The notes: generated by a model not told the origin, from the sequence alone. A stretch of 64,000 nt of DNA from Melastoma dodecandrum (GCA_029817715.1 JARUPY010000474.1:2046001-2110000); one strand, 5' to 3'; positions 23,766 to 36,552 are shown, counted from the stretch's first letter. Translations and numbers: made by a program.

Positions 23766-24202
23766 AAGGTACTTTACATTGGGCGGAATCTCCGTGAAGG
23801 GAACTTTAGCCTTGTCCCCGGATGGGACATCGGTTGGCATATGCAAACATTCGGCGCATTACTATTCGAAGAAATGCAAGGATCGAATACTAAAACCTAC
23901 TAATGAGGAAAGTATTTTTTTGGTACTACAGACATCATTCCCAGGCCAAGCAACCATTTCTGGGTTCTTATCATTAAATGGCTTCAGGCCAATATCAAGA
24001 TGTCATTTGTCAAATCATTTATGTCTGGAGCGTGATGGGTCCAACCACCTGTTATTTTGATCCCGACATTAAATTTGTTCCCAATCATTTTCGCTTTAGT
24101 TGCAACAAACTCCACTAGATTTCGGGAAACCCCCCCCCCATCTCTTCATAAGTTAGTTGAATCTGCGTTGTGTCTTCCGGCAGGCAGCCAAGATAAATCG
24201 AA
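23766..24202. other. Upstream region of the pectin acetylesterase gene
   Basis: Contains a 93-codon open frame (23779-24060) without recognisable family or codon pattern, which I regard as chance. A C-run near 24130 precedes the likely 5' leader. No TATA box could be fixed. Confidence 0.3.
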
Positions 24203-26353
24203 ATGGGTGACTCGAAGTACCGCTGTTTGAGTTTCTTCGCGGTGATCCTTCTGGTGCAGTCCATTCCAAGCAACGGCATTAATGTTGGGATTACTTATGT
24301 CCGGAATGCAGTAGCTAAAGGAGCTGGTAAAAAGGCAAAAGTTCTTTCTTCTTAATCCATACGGCATGGCACCTGTAATCACCAGGCTGGATTTTGATGT
24401 TTTCTGCAGTTTGTTTGGATGGCAGCCCTCCAGCTTATCACTTGGACAAAGGTTCCGGAGCCGGGATCAATAACTGGCTTGTTCACTTTGAGGTCTGTCA
24501 TCTCTGCTCTCTCGTGCCGATTCTCTAATATCTATATTTTGATTACTTTGTTTATTGCAAATGAGAACTGGATGGATGAAGTGATTGTGAAGGGTGGAGG
24601 ATGGTGCAACAACGTCACCACCTGTCTTGCACGGAGGGACACCCGATTAGGGTCATCAAAGCATATGGCAATGGAGCTCGTCTTTTCTGGGATATTAAGC
24701 AACATACGAAATTTCAACCCGGGTACGGCGTGGATTCTCTTGATCAAGCTTAGAAGTAGAGATAAAATCGAGCACATGGTTAATTTACTGTGATGCTTCA
24801 GGTTTTTATAACTGGAACAGAATCAAAGTTAGATATTGTGATGGGGCTTCATTCACCGGAGATGTGGAAACCGTCAATCCAGTAGGTGGAGAACCCTAGT
24901 GCTGAAATACAATATCAATTTCTTGCATAATTCTGACTTCATTTCAGGCAACGAAACTTCATTTCCGAGGAGGACGGATTTTCATCGCCATCGTTGAGGA
25001 CTTGCTTGCAAAAGGAATGAACCACGCTCAAAACGTATGACCTTTCAAACAACTTGTTCTTTCGGTGTTACCAAGCTCCCGATCGGCCTACTTTTTTCAT
25101 CGTCGGTGTTTTATCCTGATAAAATATGCAACAGGCAATTCTTTCGGGTTGTTCGGCTGGTGGACTGACCGCCATCCTGAACTGTGATAAATTCCATAGT
25201 CTCTTGCCACGCAACACTAAAGTTAAATGCCTGGGGGATGCAGGATTCTTTATCAAAGCGTAAGGATCCTGTCCTATCCATCAATAACATTAAAATGTCT
25301 TACCTTGAATTTATCTGTTCTCATCAGCAAGGACGTCTCCGGGAACCAACACATTGAGGCTTTCTACGCCGAAGTCGTCGCAACTCATGTATGTATGCAG
25401 ATAAACATCTGTCTCTGGGATCCTCGACTTCTCCAAGTTAATGAAATGTTCCATATAACCCTTTTATTATCGACAGGGATCAGCCAAGAATCTACCAGCA
25501 TCCTGCACATCCAGAATGAAACCGGATCTGGTACGTTGGATTGTCAATGACAAATGGAAAAATAAAATAAAATAAATTCACCCTAAAATGAATTTTTGTT
25601 GGTTTCCAGTGCTTCTTCCCCCAAAATGCTGCCCAGCACCTCCAGATTCCTCTGTTCATACTGAATGCCGCGTATGATGCCTGGCAGGTTTTCGAAACAT
25701 CCCAACGCATATGTCATGATGAATGTTTTCAAATGTGTTTCAGATGACTGTTGCAGTTGGTTAACAAGGCATCCTTTAATTCATTTATCTTGCAGATTAA
25801 GAATATCTTGGCTCCCGGGGTTGCAGACCCGCGCGGGATATGGCATAACTGCAAGACAGACATTAGAAAGTGTTCCCGCAATCAGATCAACATAATGCAA
25901 GGTGGATCTGAAACTTTCCCTCTTATCAGTCAGAATGTACTGTACTTTTTACAGTAGGAGGCCGATATCAGCAAAGATCTTTTTTTTTTTTTTGCAGATT
26001 TCAGGCTGCAATTCATAAATGCAATTAACAGGCTTGGGAGATCATCTGCAAGTGGGATGTTCATTGATGCCTGCTATGCTCACTGCCAGTCGGAAATGCA
26101 GGAGACATGGCTTCGGGACGATTCCCCGATACTAGTGAATACAGTAACTATCCCTTTTTGCCTCTCATTGCAGATGTTCTGTTCGGGGGATTTACTGTGG
26201 ATTAGGGCGATTGTCACAATCATGTCCACTACTATCATGCAGACAATCTCGAAGGCGGTCGGCGACTGGTTCTATGGCCGAAATGACTACCGAGCAATAG
26301 ACTGCGCTTATCCATGCAACCCGACCTGCCACAACCGCATATACGAGAACTAG
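24203..26353 (+). CDS. Pectin acetylesterase, 12 exons
   Basis: Exons by eye are 24203-24326, 24410-24492, 24593-24722, 24802-24881, 24948-25034, 25135-25259, 25328-25388, 25477-25530, 25610-25687, 25796-25901, 25998-26143 and 26243-26353, all GT-AG, totalling 1185 nt (394 aa) with no stop. The N-terminus is a hydrophobic secretion signal (FFAVILLVQ). Family motifs are [36 protein letters not shown], nucleophile [10 protein letters not shown], the Asp-bearing NAAYDAWQ and the His-bearing ACYAHCQS, giving the Ser-Asp-His triad of the pectinacetylesterase/Notum fold. The enzyme removes acetyl groups from homogalacturonan in the cell wall. Length (about 390 aa) is normal for plant members. It appears functional; transcription is not shown by the sequence. 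Confidence 0.92.
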
Positions 26354-27389
26354 CTACCACATGGAGGCACACTCCAACTTTTCCCCTTTCCAGAGAACTT
26401 GGATGAATCTTGATCAAACTCCGCATTCGAATATCAATGATCTATACGATTGTCATATTTCTACTTTTGTAGGAGGGACCATGATGAAACTTGCATATTG
26501 GCGCCCTATTATATTTGTGGGCAACAACTATTTTTATTATTTGTTCAAATTATTCTAAATACATTTTAGTCTCTTAAAAATAATTTTGATATCATGCAAA
26601 TAAAAATGATCATTAAACACATATAACTGCTCATCATTTAAATATAATTTATTAAGAAATCCTTTTATAAAAATTATTGACTAACATTTAGGCACTACAT
26701 ATGTGTGGCACTAATAATACTTGTATGCTATACTCGTCTTTCTACTATGACACAAACTTATTTCCTTACATAATTTAGGCACAAGATTATTAAATTAGAT
26801 TGATGCCGCATACATCTGTGGCATGAACATGCTTTGTTATTTTTTATGGACTTTTTATATTAACTTTTGTACCAGCTTGTGATTGACTCTCATTCAATAG
26901 ATTTAAATTTAAGGGAAATATGAATATATTATTCTCATTTTGATAATTATATATATTAATAATTAATATGAGGAAAAGTGATTATGATTTGGATGACAAG
27001 TTTTTTGAAATGTTTTTTTTATGGGTAGAGTGCGAGGATGGCACCACTCACCCCAATCCGGCCGATGACAATATTTAATAGATTCATATTTAATATTTAG
27101 TTAGCATATGAAACTCATTGAACATTTGCAAGGAACTCTTGAGTTGTATTTTGTTAGTTAATGTTAGGGTTAGTGGTGAGTATCTTAGTTGTATAAGGTT
27201 GTCTAAGTTACAAGGCATATCAGGCGTTCAAAGATTTAAGAACTTGGTCACACTATAGGAATCGTGGCAGATGTGCATCAGGTTTGGGAGAAATCGGGAT
27301 ACATATGTGTCGATGCGGAGGGAGCAAGAGAACCTTTGGAACAATATGGTGAGATACTAACATCAACATGTGTGATTGGTTTGCTGTTT
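26354..27389. other. Intergenic, nothing recognised
   Basis: The 3' flank of the esterase gene followed by very AT-rich DNA. A CACCACTCACCCC-type GC island near 27035-27070 has no ORF. Confidence 0.3.
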
Positions 27390-27700
27390 TCTTCAGAAGT
27401 CTTGGTGACAAGCTGACCAGGTAGGACACCATCGGAGGGAAACGTCTTACACCCAACTAAGGGGACCTCCTGGAGTCCGTCATTATCCGTAGTGCAAATT
27501 TGTAGTGGATCGGTGAGAAGGTAGGACATTGCGGTTTGGAAATGTCTGGCACCCAACCATAAGGCCTTGTTGGGGAGCCATTATTCGCAGTGTAGAAGTC
27601 TTAGTGAGGAGTCGAGCAGGCGGGACACTGTCGGAGTGAATCGTCTAACACCCAACCAAAGGGCTTTCCGAAGTTAGTTATTGTTTATAGTGGAGAACCT
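27390..27700 (+). repeat. About 100-bp tandem repeat, three imperfect copies
   Basis: Copies near 27395-27497, 27498-27596 and 27597-27697 each contain a GGACAC/GGACAT word, a CG-rich middle, CACCCAAC and a TTATTCGCAGTGTAG-like end. A diverged relative occurs near 59640-59800. Confidence 0.6.
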
Positions 27701-29262
27701 CAACCACAAAAGAGTATGGAGTCAGTCATTGTTTGCCAAGTCTCTATGAACAACCCATTGGATTACCATTTTTGGAAAAACATATGCGTTATTTGCATTA
27801 CCTTCTATAAGAGAGTCTTAGTACCTTCTGACATGATTTATACTCGTTGAAAAGCATGTGAAACAAGGATGGTCGTCGCTTCGCCCACACCTAGCCAACG
27901 TCGCATACTAAAGGTATCAAATTGCTTATCATCGGGTAAGCAAGGCGACGAGATTGCTCAGGCGACAAGTCTCTCAAGCGACGAATGACATTCAAGCGAA
28001 GAGATCAACTTTATTAAGTGAAGGAAATCAAAGCGCCCCACAATGAAAGCAATTCAAGATCCGAGAAGCATTCATTTTTCCTTTAGCATAAGTGCATATC
28101 ATCAAGTATAGTTTATTTCCCAGTAAATCATTTATGACTTGTTCATGAATCTGGTCATGCATGCATCTCATTTAGGTTCATTGTTAGTATTTAATTTCTT
28201 GTCTTTGTAATCCCTATATAAAGGGATGTCTTGTAAGAGTTAGGAACAACTTTGATTTAAACTTTAAAACCTAGATTAAACTTTTGTCTTTCTATTCGAA
28301 GGAGTGGATTCACTTTCAACATCGTTCTTCATTTGGTGGATTTCCAAATGTAGATTGAGTAGAATGTATCAACCGGTGGTGTTGTATCTATATCCTCCGT
28401 GTTGTGCCTCGCCTTCGTTCTTATTTACAGTGGTGTATCTATATCCATGTGACAGACGAGTTCTATCCGAGTCTTCTTTCACGGTTGTGTATATGTATCC
28501 GTGGAGGTCGATCTCAACCTATCCTTTCATACCCATTCCAGTTCAGCCATCCTGCCTTACTTCCCTTCCATCCATACATGTCACTTCACTTCGCACCCTT
28601 AGTGACGTCCCCCTTCGTTTTCGGTATGGGAATCTTCTATTCCGGTGACGTCACCGCATCAGCTTGTGTGCCTTCTTTGTCACTATAAGTGGTCGATATT
28701 GATACTCATCCTCAGAAGGTGAAAAGTGGACGTGCGCTATTTATCTAACCACTATAAACATATGTGTCTTATTTCTTTCTACACAAACTCGTCTTCTAAG
28801 TGATCATTCGATAGACCCATTAACATAATGAAAACGATCAGACGTGGTAACTCATTTGGGCAGAAATTTCTAAGGTTATACACCAAACTCTTGTCGTTAT
28901 AGTAACCTATGAGGTTCTTAAGTTGATCACATAGATTAAGATTAGGCTTATCACCGCTAGTATAGTAACCTTCAAGGTTTTATACCAATCTTCTACTACT
29001 CCAAATACCTACTGAGTTTTGTAGTGTCCCTTGTAGATAACGCTTCGGCTAATCAAACTTGTAGAAACTTGTGTGCATAAATCTTAAAGTTCTGCAGCAA
29101 CCTCCTCCTGCTACTGTGAAAACCTCATAAGACTGTAGTCGGCGTTACATGTCAAGCTCCAACTGATTAAGTATCGTTTAAAGTAATTCACTTGTTTTGC
29201 AAAAAGTCCAATTTGAGCGGTAACACTAATTCATCATCTCTTATTGTAATTGTTACACCAAC
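27701..29262 (+). repeat. Degenerate Sirevirus-like LTR fragment
   Basis: Features in order are a TATA-like CCCTATATAAAGGG (28210-28223), AAAAGTGGACG...ACCACTATAAA (28720-28756), which is the wording of the Sirevirus LTR promoter region, and an end CACTAATTCATCATCTCTTATTG...ACACCAACCA (29224-29262) resembling the LTR terminus CACTAATTCACCCCCTCTTAG. No coding part follows. A local triplication of GTGTATCTATATCC-like words lies at 28380-28505. Confidence 0.45.
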
Positions 29263-29672
29263 CAGTTTCCTTTAACATCAAAAAATAATCCAGGAATCTA
29301 AAAAGATGAAAAATTGCAGCTGATGCCCTTGCGCACTTCAATTACAGTAGTTTGTTTGGGAGAGCTCCTAACAATGTGTTCCTATCCTAGTGATGGAATG
29401 GAACCATCATATCCTTAGATGCACTTGTTGGCTTCGAATCCTGGAGAGAGAGTTCCAAGTTTATTATATATGGTAGTGGACTATTTTGCGGGCCTCCCTT
29501 ATTCTGAACTTCCCAAGGGACTTGTTATTGATGTACAGGTGAAGACCCCTTCTTCATTTCTCTTGAGATCTTCATCCACTTTCTTTTTTTGGCTGGGGGG
29601 AGGTAACGCTTTTCTTTGTTAGTCCCTTTTTCTTTCTTTCTTTCTTTCTTTTGTTTATTATTATTATTATTT
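29263..29672. other. 3' flank of the CYP707A gene, with simple repeats
   Basis: Probably holds the 3' UTR of the P450 (minus strand). Includes a (TTTC)n run at about 29630-29651 and a (TTA)n run at about 29655-29672. No gene seen. Confidence 0.4.
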
Positions 29673-32009
29673 TTATCGTGCAGGTAACTCATCAACCTCG
29701 GGTGGTTGTCCCTTCAGCGAAAGTTTTATGGGCAATCCATTTTGGGGAAGAGCAAAAGGTGAATACTGAATCCCATTCTGCGATCCCATTAAAGACCATC
29801 TGCACAAAAAACATGATCCATCACAACCCCATTTCAGAAGAAAGAGAGAGAGAGATGGTATTTGGTGGGTAAGGTGGGGAAGATATTCCGGCATATCTGA
29901 AGTTGGGGGAAGTGAAAGGATGACCATGTCATAAAATAATGGGAGGCCCCCCATGTTGACACTACGTGACGCTGAAAAATCTATCAAACTGACCTGTACT
30001 TGGTGGTGAGGTGATGGAGGAGTACCAAGATCTCCAATTTTGCTAGCTCATTCCCAGGGCATGAGTGGACCCCATTCCCAAAGGGTAGATATGTGTTTGG
30101 TTTTGGTGCAACCTGTCAATTCCAACATAACAGCGACTCATCGTCATCACTGACACTTGGCACAATCACAATGACTCTTCTTTTGTCTTTTGAGATCGAT
30201 AATGCGATAGCTTTTTACCTCAAATCTGGAAGGGTCAAACTTCTCAGGCTCAGGGAAATTCTCCGGGCTGTGGTGGATGATCCTGAATAAAGGTAAGACC
30301 TTCCAACCCTTTGGTATCAGAAAGCCTGGCAATGGGACGACAACCAAAGTTTAATGAGAACCGACAGAATGATTTTCATCGGTGTAAAGATTGGAATTTC
30401 TTCTGTCAAGCTGTTGTTTCCAAGGAGGGTGCGAAAACCCCAGCCCCACAACAGACGATGACAAATCCGTCATTTTTCATGGTTTTCTTTCTGGGATTCA
30501 AAGCGTCATGGATTCTAGTGAATCTGGTCTGGCTTTTACACTCACTCACCTTCATATTCAACATCCTCAACAGCTTCCCTGAAGATGAAGGAAAGCACGG
30601 ACGCCACCCTCAGTGTTTCCTGGATTACTCTCGAGGTCAATGGCATGTTCTTCGTATCTGCCCATGTCAACATCACCTTCGCCTTATCACCACCCCCCTC
30701 TTTGCTCTTCATCACTGCCTCCTGCTCTTCCTGCAAACCAGTGAAACCCAACCGCAGTTAGAAAAAGGAATGAGGCTCGAAAAGATTGGGGTTGAATGGC
30801 TGAAGACCGCTTTTCTGCTCACCGTGACCGCCTTTAGAACACTTGGGTTCTCAGCCAAGTACTTGACTATCCATGTCATGACGCTGGCTGTGGTGTCCCG
30901 GGCAGCGAAGATGACCCCAATCACGTTGTCGGTGATCTGCTCGTCGGTTAGCCCTGTGGCGTTGGCCATGAATGAACCGAGCAGATCATTGTGGTCGAGC
31001 TTCATCTGCCTCCTCTCGAGGATGATCTTCTCGACTATACCAGCGAGCTCCTTCCTTGACTTCATCGACTTTCGGAAGAGCGTGCCCGGGAGGTTGATGG
31101 GCATCGAGTTGTAGCCCTTTTCGAGGACATAATAGCACCTATTCAGATCTTCCCTGTACTTCACCTCATCCTTGCCGAATATAGAAAGCAGGGCCACATT
31201 GAAAGAGAACTGCAACAAGAAATTAAAAAACAGGGGACAGAATAGTTATTAGCAGACGATTCTTTTGTTTTGCCTGAATCGGTCGGACTTGAAGCATCAG
31301 ATCCCAGTATTGATCCATGTTTATCAATAGAAAAAGGACTGGATTAAAGGGGAAATGGAGCCCACGTTGTGAATTCGGGTCATCTTTTTAAGATGAGGAG
31401 TGTCACGCTGTGGAGCAACAAAACAGGGGATGGGAAACAGGGGACTCTATTTTTCTGTTAGAATTCATGTAAAGGATAAATAAATACCGTTTTCATCTCT
31501 TGGAATGTGTTAACAACCCTGCCTTCCATGGACCGAAGGCAGTCAATAGCGATGGGCTCGATGTCGGAGACCTGGTTCCTTAAGGCATCGGGGAGGAGTG
31601 CGCGGAGCACAAGCTTCCTTAGCTGGGTATGGTACTCGCCCTGGTGAAAGAAAATGGCCTGTTTCCCAAGCATCCTCTCTTTGCTGTCTGGGTACGTCGG
31701 CCTGAAGAGGTGTGACTTGGTGACAAGGATAAACCTCGCAGCCTCCGGACTGGAGATCATGATGCAGGGGCAGCCCAGGATATGGGTCTTGAAGATGGGG
31801 CCGAACCGCACCTGCTTCGAGAGGAAGAAGACGTTCGGGTTCTGTGAGTATAGCTGGAATGTCTCCCCAACGTAGGGCCAGCCCATGGTCCCAGGCGGCA
31901 GGGGGAGTCCCCGCCGGCCGAAAGGCAGCACCTTTAGAATAACCTTGGTAAGTAAGAGAACCAAAACAGAGGAGAGAAACAGGGCGATGGTGGTGAAGGA
32001 GAATTCCAT
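29673..32009 (-). CDS. CYP707A: Cytochrome P450 CYP707A, abscisic acid 8'-hydroxylase, 6 exons
   Basis: Exons (complement) are 32009-31488, 31209-30823, 30730-30550, 30325-30219, 30112-29994 and 29799-29673, all GT-AG, totalling 1443 nt (480 aa) with no stop. The N-terminus is a membrane anchor followed by a basic and Pro-rich hinge ([20 protein letters not shown]). P450 motifs are I-helix FAARDTT, K-helix [15 protein letters not shown], and heme loop [11 protein letters not shown] with Cys ligand; the His where most P450s have Arg is normal for CYP707[21 protein letters not shown] and [15 protein letters not shown] are family signatures. The enzyme, in the ER membrane, hydroxylates ABA at C-8', the main catabolic step controlling dormancy and stress recovery. 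The wording is nearest CYP707A as I know it; the subtype is uncertain. LTR debris lies on its 3' side. Confidence 0.94.
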
Positions 32010-32104
32010 TGCGTTTTCAGGTTCCTGATGGCTGAATTCTTGACAAGGAGGTGAGAAAGCAGAGGAAGAGAAGGGATGGAGAGAAGGGAGGAAGGAATTG
32101 TGTT

Positions 32105-32114
32105 GTATTTATAG
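32105..32114 (-). promoter_or_regulatory. Putative TATA box of the CYP707A gene
   Basis: CTATAAATAC on the minus strand lies about 96 bp upstream of the ATG and is followed by a pyrimidine-rich leader. Position and sequence suit a plant core promoter. Confidence 0.65.
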
Positions 32115-35100
32115 GAAGGGGGGGGGGGGGATAGAAAAAAGAGACAGAAAGGGGGGGAAGTTAAGTGAGACGAAAGAGGGGGAATGGTGGGGGCAGACCA
32201 CGTCCAAGAAAGGGATGAGGCTTTCAGGGACAGCAGAGCAGAGCCTTAACTCACGGAATCTGCTTTCCCATTGCCAAAAAAAAAAAAAAAAACAAACCCT
32301 CTTAGTACTCCTATCGCCGTCCCGGCGAGATAGAGAGCTTTCTTTTCTTTCCCTTGGAATGATGACGAGGTGGTCCGAAGTTCGTGAGATTCGACACATT
32401 TGAGGTTCTTCCGAGATCGGAGGCGGGATTCACAAATGGATATTTTGTCTCGGTAAATGCCAATGGGTAAACATCATGTTTAAAGTAGTATTAAGAGCTC
32501 AGCAGGATTTTATTATTTTTGTCTGTACTTTCCGCGGATAAAAACATTACAAAATAGTCGTAACATACATGTACTTGTATGGATCAACAAAAGGAGGAGG
32601 CTCTCGTGAACGTGCACATGTATAAGAATATTTTTCGTTCAAGAGTGCGATGCACTTTAATATCATGTCATATTCATACTTTGTAAGGTTCATATTTTTG
32701 CTTTCTTATCGTTAATATGATAATAACATAAAGCAAATGTTGTTTAAGGGGATTCATTATTCAATTTTCTCACGGCAGAAAGTGAGCAAAGGGAACGAGT
32801 GAATGACATTAACCTACAGACGTGGAAAATAGTAGGGGAATCTAAGCGCCATCATGTGTTTCGTTACGTTGTTTTAATTATGTACAGCGGTCACTATTTA
32901 AATCAGGCGTACTTGTTGAACAACTTGTGTTCTGATGTAAAGATTGTGTCGGCAAATTGTTAAGACCTGTGTATTGAAATTTGGGACGTCTGTCAGCACA
33001 TCTACATTACCATTCTCGTTGTGCAAAGAAGTTGGATAAACGAACTGCAAATATGTAAGTTTATTCAAAGTCATTCATTTAAACGCGAAATTTCATGGAT
33101 TTCACCCATCAATTCATTTGTTATTCCTAGGAAAAAGAATAAGTAGGGTATGAATGAATATGTACGAAAGAAGATACGACTCTCATTTGAGATATTGGAT
33201 AAAAGAATTTATAGTAACAATTACTTTTAAAGAAGATGAAAATATCGTCCTCGTGCTTCTTGAATGAAAAAGGCTCGAAAATCTTTGGGTCTCCTCCAAA
33301 AGCAATTATTCAAATATCCATTCGAATGGTCTAATATCTTGCCCGACAACCATTCGACTTGAATTATGATGGGATGCTGTGATATATATAGCCGGAAGAT
33401 TCTTGTCTCTGACGATCACTGGACTAGAATCTTTTAGAGGTAAGAAGAAAATCAGATGTGGTAAATTTTCATTTGAAGCCTGAGTCGATCATGGATGACA
33501 TATCTTTGAGTAATTTAAGGACATGTGCAATTTAACCTCACGCCAAAATCCCCTTACGAGATTTCGAGGAAGCATCAGAAGTGGATCACACAATTAGTGG
33601 CTTAACAAGCTACGATTGCTCATAGCCCACTTTGGTTAGCATTACGATCCTCTTCTAGCTAATGTACTCCTATATGAAGGTGTCAGAGGCCATCGGACAA
33701 GCGTATTATACTCTACTAATGTGGAAAATTCCGAAGGGCTTCATTGAGATAGAGATGATCGATCATACATGCATGGGAAGTCAGTTCATTAACCACTCCG
33801 TGATTTCTAATAATTGTAGTGAAGTGCCATTATTCAAGGACTACTCCGAGTGAATCTGCTTCTCCGATACAACTTACGAAGATAGGATTGCCCATCGCCG
33901 GTCATATTTCCAGCGTGACGACAGACACTATGTTTGTCCACATCACATAAATATGGTTTCGGGCTAGAAATGAGAAAGAATAGTTCGTCGAGTCATCATA
34001 TTTGATTTGTTCCCTTGAAATCGCTTCTAAGAAATTGCACAATCATGGAATGTGCTCCCGCTTATTCCTTGCCTCTTTTTTTTTTTTTTTTGGCCCTCGA
34101 TCGCTTTAAGAAAACAGGAGCCTAATTTGGTCAAATGAATTAGTTTAAATATAGAGCTTTTTTTATTTGGTCCATTATATACCAAGTCATTAATTTAGGG
34201 AAATGACATAACAAGATCATCAATGCAAACAACCCCTCAGAACAAACGAATTCAAAAAATCTTTGATGGCACGGAAATAATCGAGAATTATCTTTAAAAA
34301 AATGTGGTGGAACTGAATGTTCGTTTCATCCGATTAATTACGATTCCATCATTTCTTGTCTCCGAAAAAACAGACATCTTAACGACTATTTTCGAGCTTA
34401 ACGACTAAGTCTCGTTTCATCCCAATAGGTCAAAAAAACGCAACCCATACGACGATCAAGTTATTTTAGGCATAACACGTGTCAACAAAATCTATCAAAA
34501 AGTCCTCTCTAAACTCATTCGGTTCTTGTTTGATTTGTTAACCCATTCAATTTTTGTCAACCTGAAAATACAGTAAGAGGTCAGTGATGACGAACAAAAT
34601 CTGGAAATTTTGATCAATTATTATTATTATTTTATTATTATTATTATTCTATGTTGAGATTAAATGCATCTGGTACGGGAGACCCGACATATAATAAACT
34701 AAAAATAAATAATAAATTAGGGCAAACACATTCCTTGAACATGTCATTTTAACGCCACGTTTACAACGCTTTCTTTACTCCAAAATTGATCCTCTTTTGA
34801 CATTTGTTACATGAAATAATTTTTTTTTGACTTTTAAATACTCTCCCATAACATCTTTTCCTCTATTAAGCATAATATTAAATACGTTTTTTCTTGTGGG
34901 AAATACGGAATCAGCGAAAGGACACGTCCCCCCTTCTGGAATCTATCAATAACCAACCAACATATCATGAGCAATTTGGTCAAGATCTTTAGAGCACGCC
35001 CTCCTACACCAAAAAGAAACTTTGAGAAATAAATTGCAGCCTTTATTACGCCCAAGAATATTTCAAATTCTTATCCCTCTACAAAAACATATTACATCGA

Positions 35101-35939
35101 GATAAATATAAAAATTGTTTTGACTTTCGGATGTCGTGGTGGGCCGGACGACGTAATTGCTTCGATAAATAACCTCGTGGCGATAATCACAATATTATAA
35201 ATCATATTTTCCATTACGGGGATGAGTAACGACCAGACATGTGAATGGAAGGTCGTGGCTGTCTTAAATTCCTCGGTCTTCCTACCGAATTTCATGGGAA
35301 TTCCACAAAAAAAAAAAAAAAAATCTTGTAGACTTTGGGGGGGATGGAGTTGGGTGTCCACGTGTGTGGTTATTTCTTATCTTTGCATTTATGAGTTCAT
35401 TTCCAAATGTCAAGATTGAAACAAAAAAAAAAAGAAAGAAAGAAAGAAAGAAAAGAGGAGATTTAATCCAACTGTTTTAGACATTCGGTGAAGTGAAATA
35501 TTGATGCTGCATTTTTTTTTCTCTCTGGGTTCATGAAGGGATTTGACCATAAATGTCAATTGTTACTATGGATGCTTGTTGAAGTAATGATTATTCAAAT
35601 ACATGACTGCAACCAAACAAATTAACTGCTATTTCGAAAGAGTGAAGTACGGGTGACTTCTACTGTATGAATCTATGTGTTTGGATATATCCATTTTATT
35701 CATCACTGATTAATTGCTATGTAAACTAAAGGTACTGTACGTCGGGGGCATGCTGTGCTGACAAAGGCATGCATTATGTGGACATGAATTTGCTGAGCTT
35801 TGTACCGTTTTACCACTAGTTTTCAAAGAATTTTGACTTTTACTGCTGCGAGTTTCAAAATTACGGATTTAGGGCAGTTGTACTATTTACTACCTTTTTC
35901 CTTCAAATTTACCCAAGAAGTTTTATTTCTTCTTTCAAT
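32115..35939. other. CYP707A upstream region and AT-rich intergenic DNA
   Basis: No gene supported. Simple repeats include an A run near 32276-32293, a T run near 34078-34091, a (TTA)n microsatellite near 34618-34650, an A run near 35308-35324 and (GAAA)n near 35420-35456. The 63-codon frame at 33662-33853 has no recognisable family. Distal regulatory sites of the P450 could lie in the first part, but none can be identified by eye. Confidence 0.4.
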
Positions 35940-35980
35940 TTAATCCTTCAAGACAATATAGGAATTTTGATCTTAAGCAG

Positions 35981-35992
35981 GCTCTGATACCA
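35981..35992 (-). other. Primer-binding site of the endogenous pararetrovirus
   Basis: TGGTATCAGAGC on the minus strand, complementary to the 3' end of initiator-Met tRNA, the minus-strand primer of all plant pararetroviruses. It lies about 550 nt downstream of the TATA box, a usual leader length, and at the extreme end of the integrated copy. Confidence 0.8.
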
Positions 35993-36013
35993 ACAAGATT
36001 ACAGGAATCGAAC

Positions 36014-36322
36014 TTAAGATGATTTTCCCAATTGTCTTTGTCGCCGGCGTTCTGCCAACCTCGAATACTCGTTTGAGTACTTCGAACTTGCCGCAAACCC
36101 AAGATTGGATTTACCTTCAAGGAAATACTCCTCGAATTCACTCTGCAAGAGAGTCAGCTCTTCCAATTTCTTAGAATAGCTATCCACAAGCTCAGTCAGC
36201 TGCGTTATTTGTGCTGAAATGCTTGTCAGTCGATCTACTACAGTGTTTAGTAATCCCGTAGTAGAATCCTTGCCAACCCCGTGATCCAAATGGAGTAACT
36301 CTGGGTTAGGACAATCAGTCAT
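36014..36322 (-). CDS. Leader ORF of the pararetrovirus: coiled-coil protein with basic tail
   Basis: ATG at 36320-36322 to TAA at 36014-36016, 102 aa. The middle has heptad-spaced hydrophobics (LLNTVVDRLTSISAQITQL, LVDSYSKKLEELTLL) typical of a coiled coil, and the C-terminus is basic (RLAERRRQRQLGKSS). A coiled coil plus basic end is the general architecture of caulimovirid virion-associated proteins, but here the ORF sits between promoter and primer-binding site, where most members have only tiny upstream ORFs. The frame is open upstream of the ATG to about 36451. Function is inference only. Confidence 0.5.
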   Translation of the reverse strand: MTDCPNPELLHLDHGVGKDSTTGLLNTVVDRLTSISAQITQLTELVDSYSKKLEELTLLQSEFEEYFLEGKSNLGFAASSKYSNEYSRLAERRRQRQLGKSS

Positions 36323-36543
36323 ACGAATGACTCGTGCTCCTGCACTTCTCTCAGATTCTCTTTTCAAGAAAGAAAAGCATAAACAACACAAAGGATGTTT
36401 ACCATACCTTAATCGACAGGATAGCTCAAAGGGTTCACCAAGCTTCCGCACTATGGGACTTCAAGAGTGAAGAATTCCTCAAATTTGGGGAATTGAGTGG
36501 AGAGGCTCTTCTGTGTCACACCGAATGCCCTTACCTCGAGGGT

Positions 36544-36552
36544 CTTATATAG
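36544..36552 (-). promoter_or_regulatory. Putative pregenomic RNA promoter TATA box
   Basis: CTATATAAG on the minus strand, after the last large ORF and before the leader and primer-binding site. This is where the 35S-type promoter lies in caulimovirids. Confidence 0.6.

Noticed and set aside
30311..31114. 267-codon plus-strand frame
   Set aside because: It is the antisense shadow of CYP707A exons 2-4 and their introns; the minus strand has all P450 motifs.
33662..33853. 63-codon frame in the CYP707A upstream region
   Set aside because: No recognisable domain, no splice context, length expected by chance.
36004..36013. GTTCGATTCC (minus strand) as a tRNA T-arm
   Set aside because: No acceptor stem, D-arm or anticodon arm around it; it lies next to the viral primer-binding site by chance.
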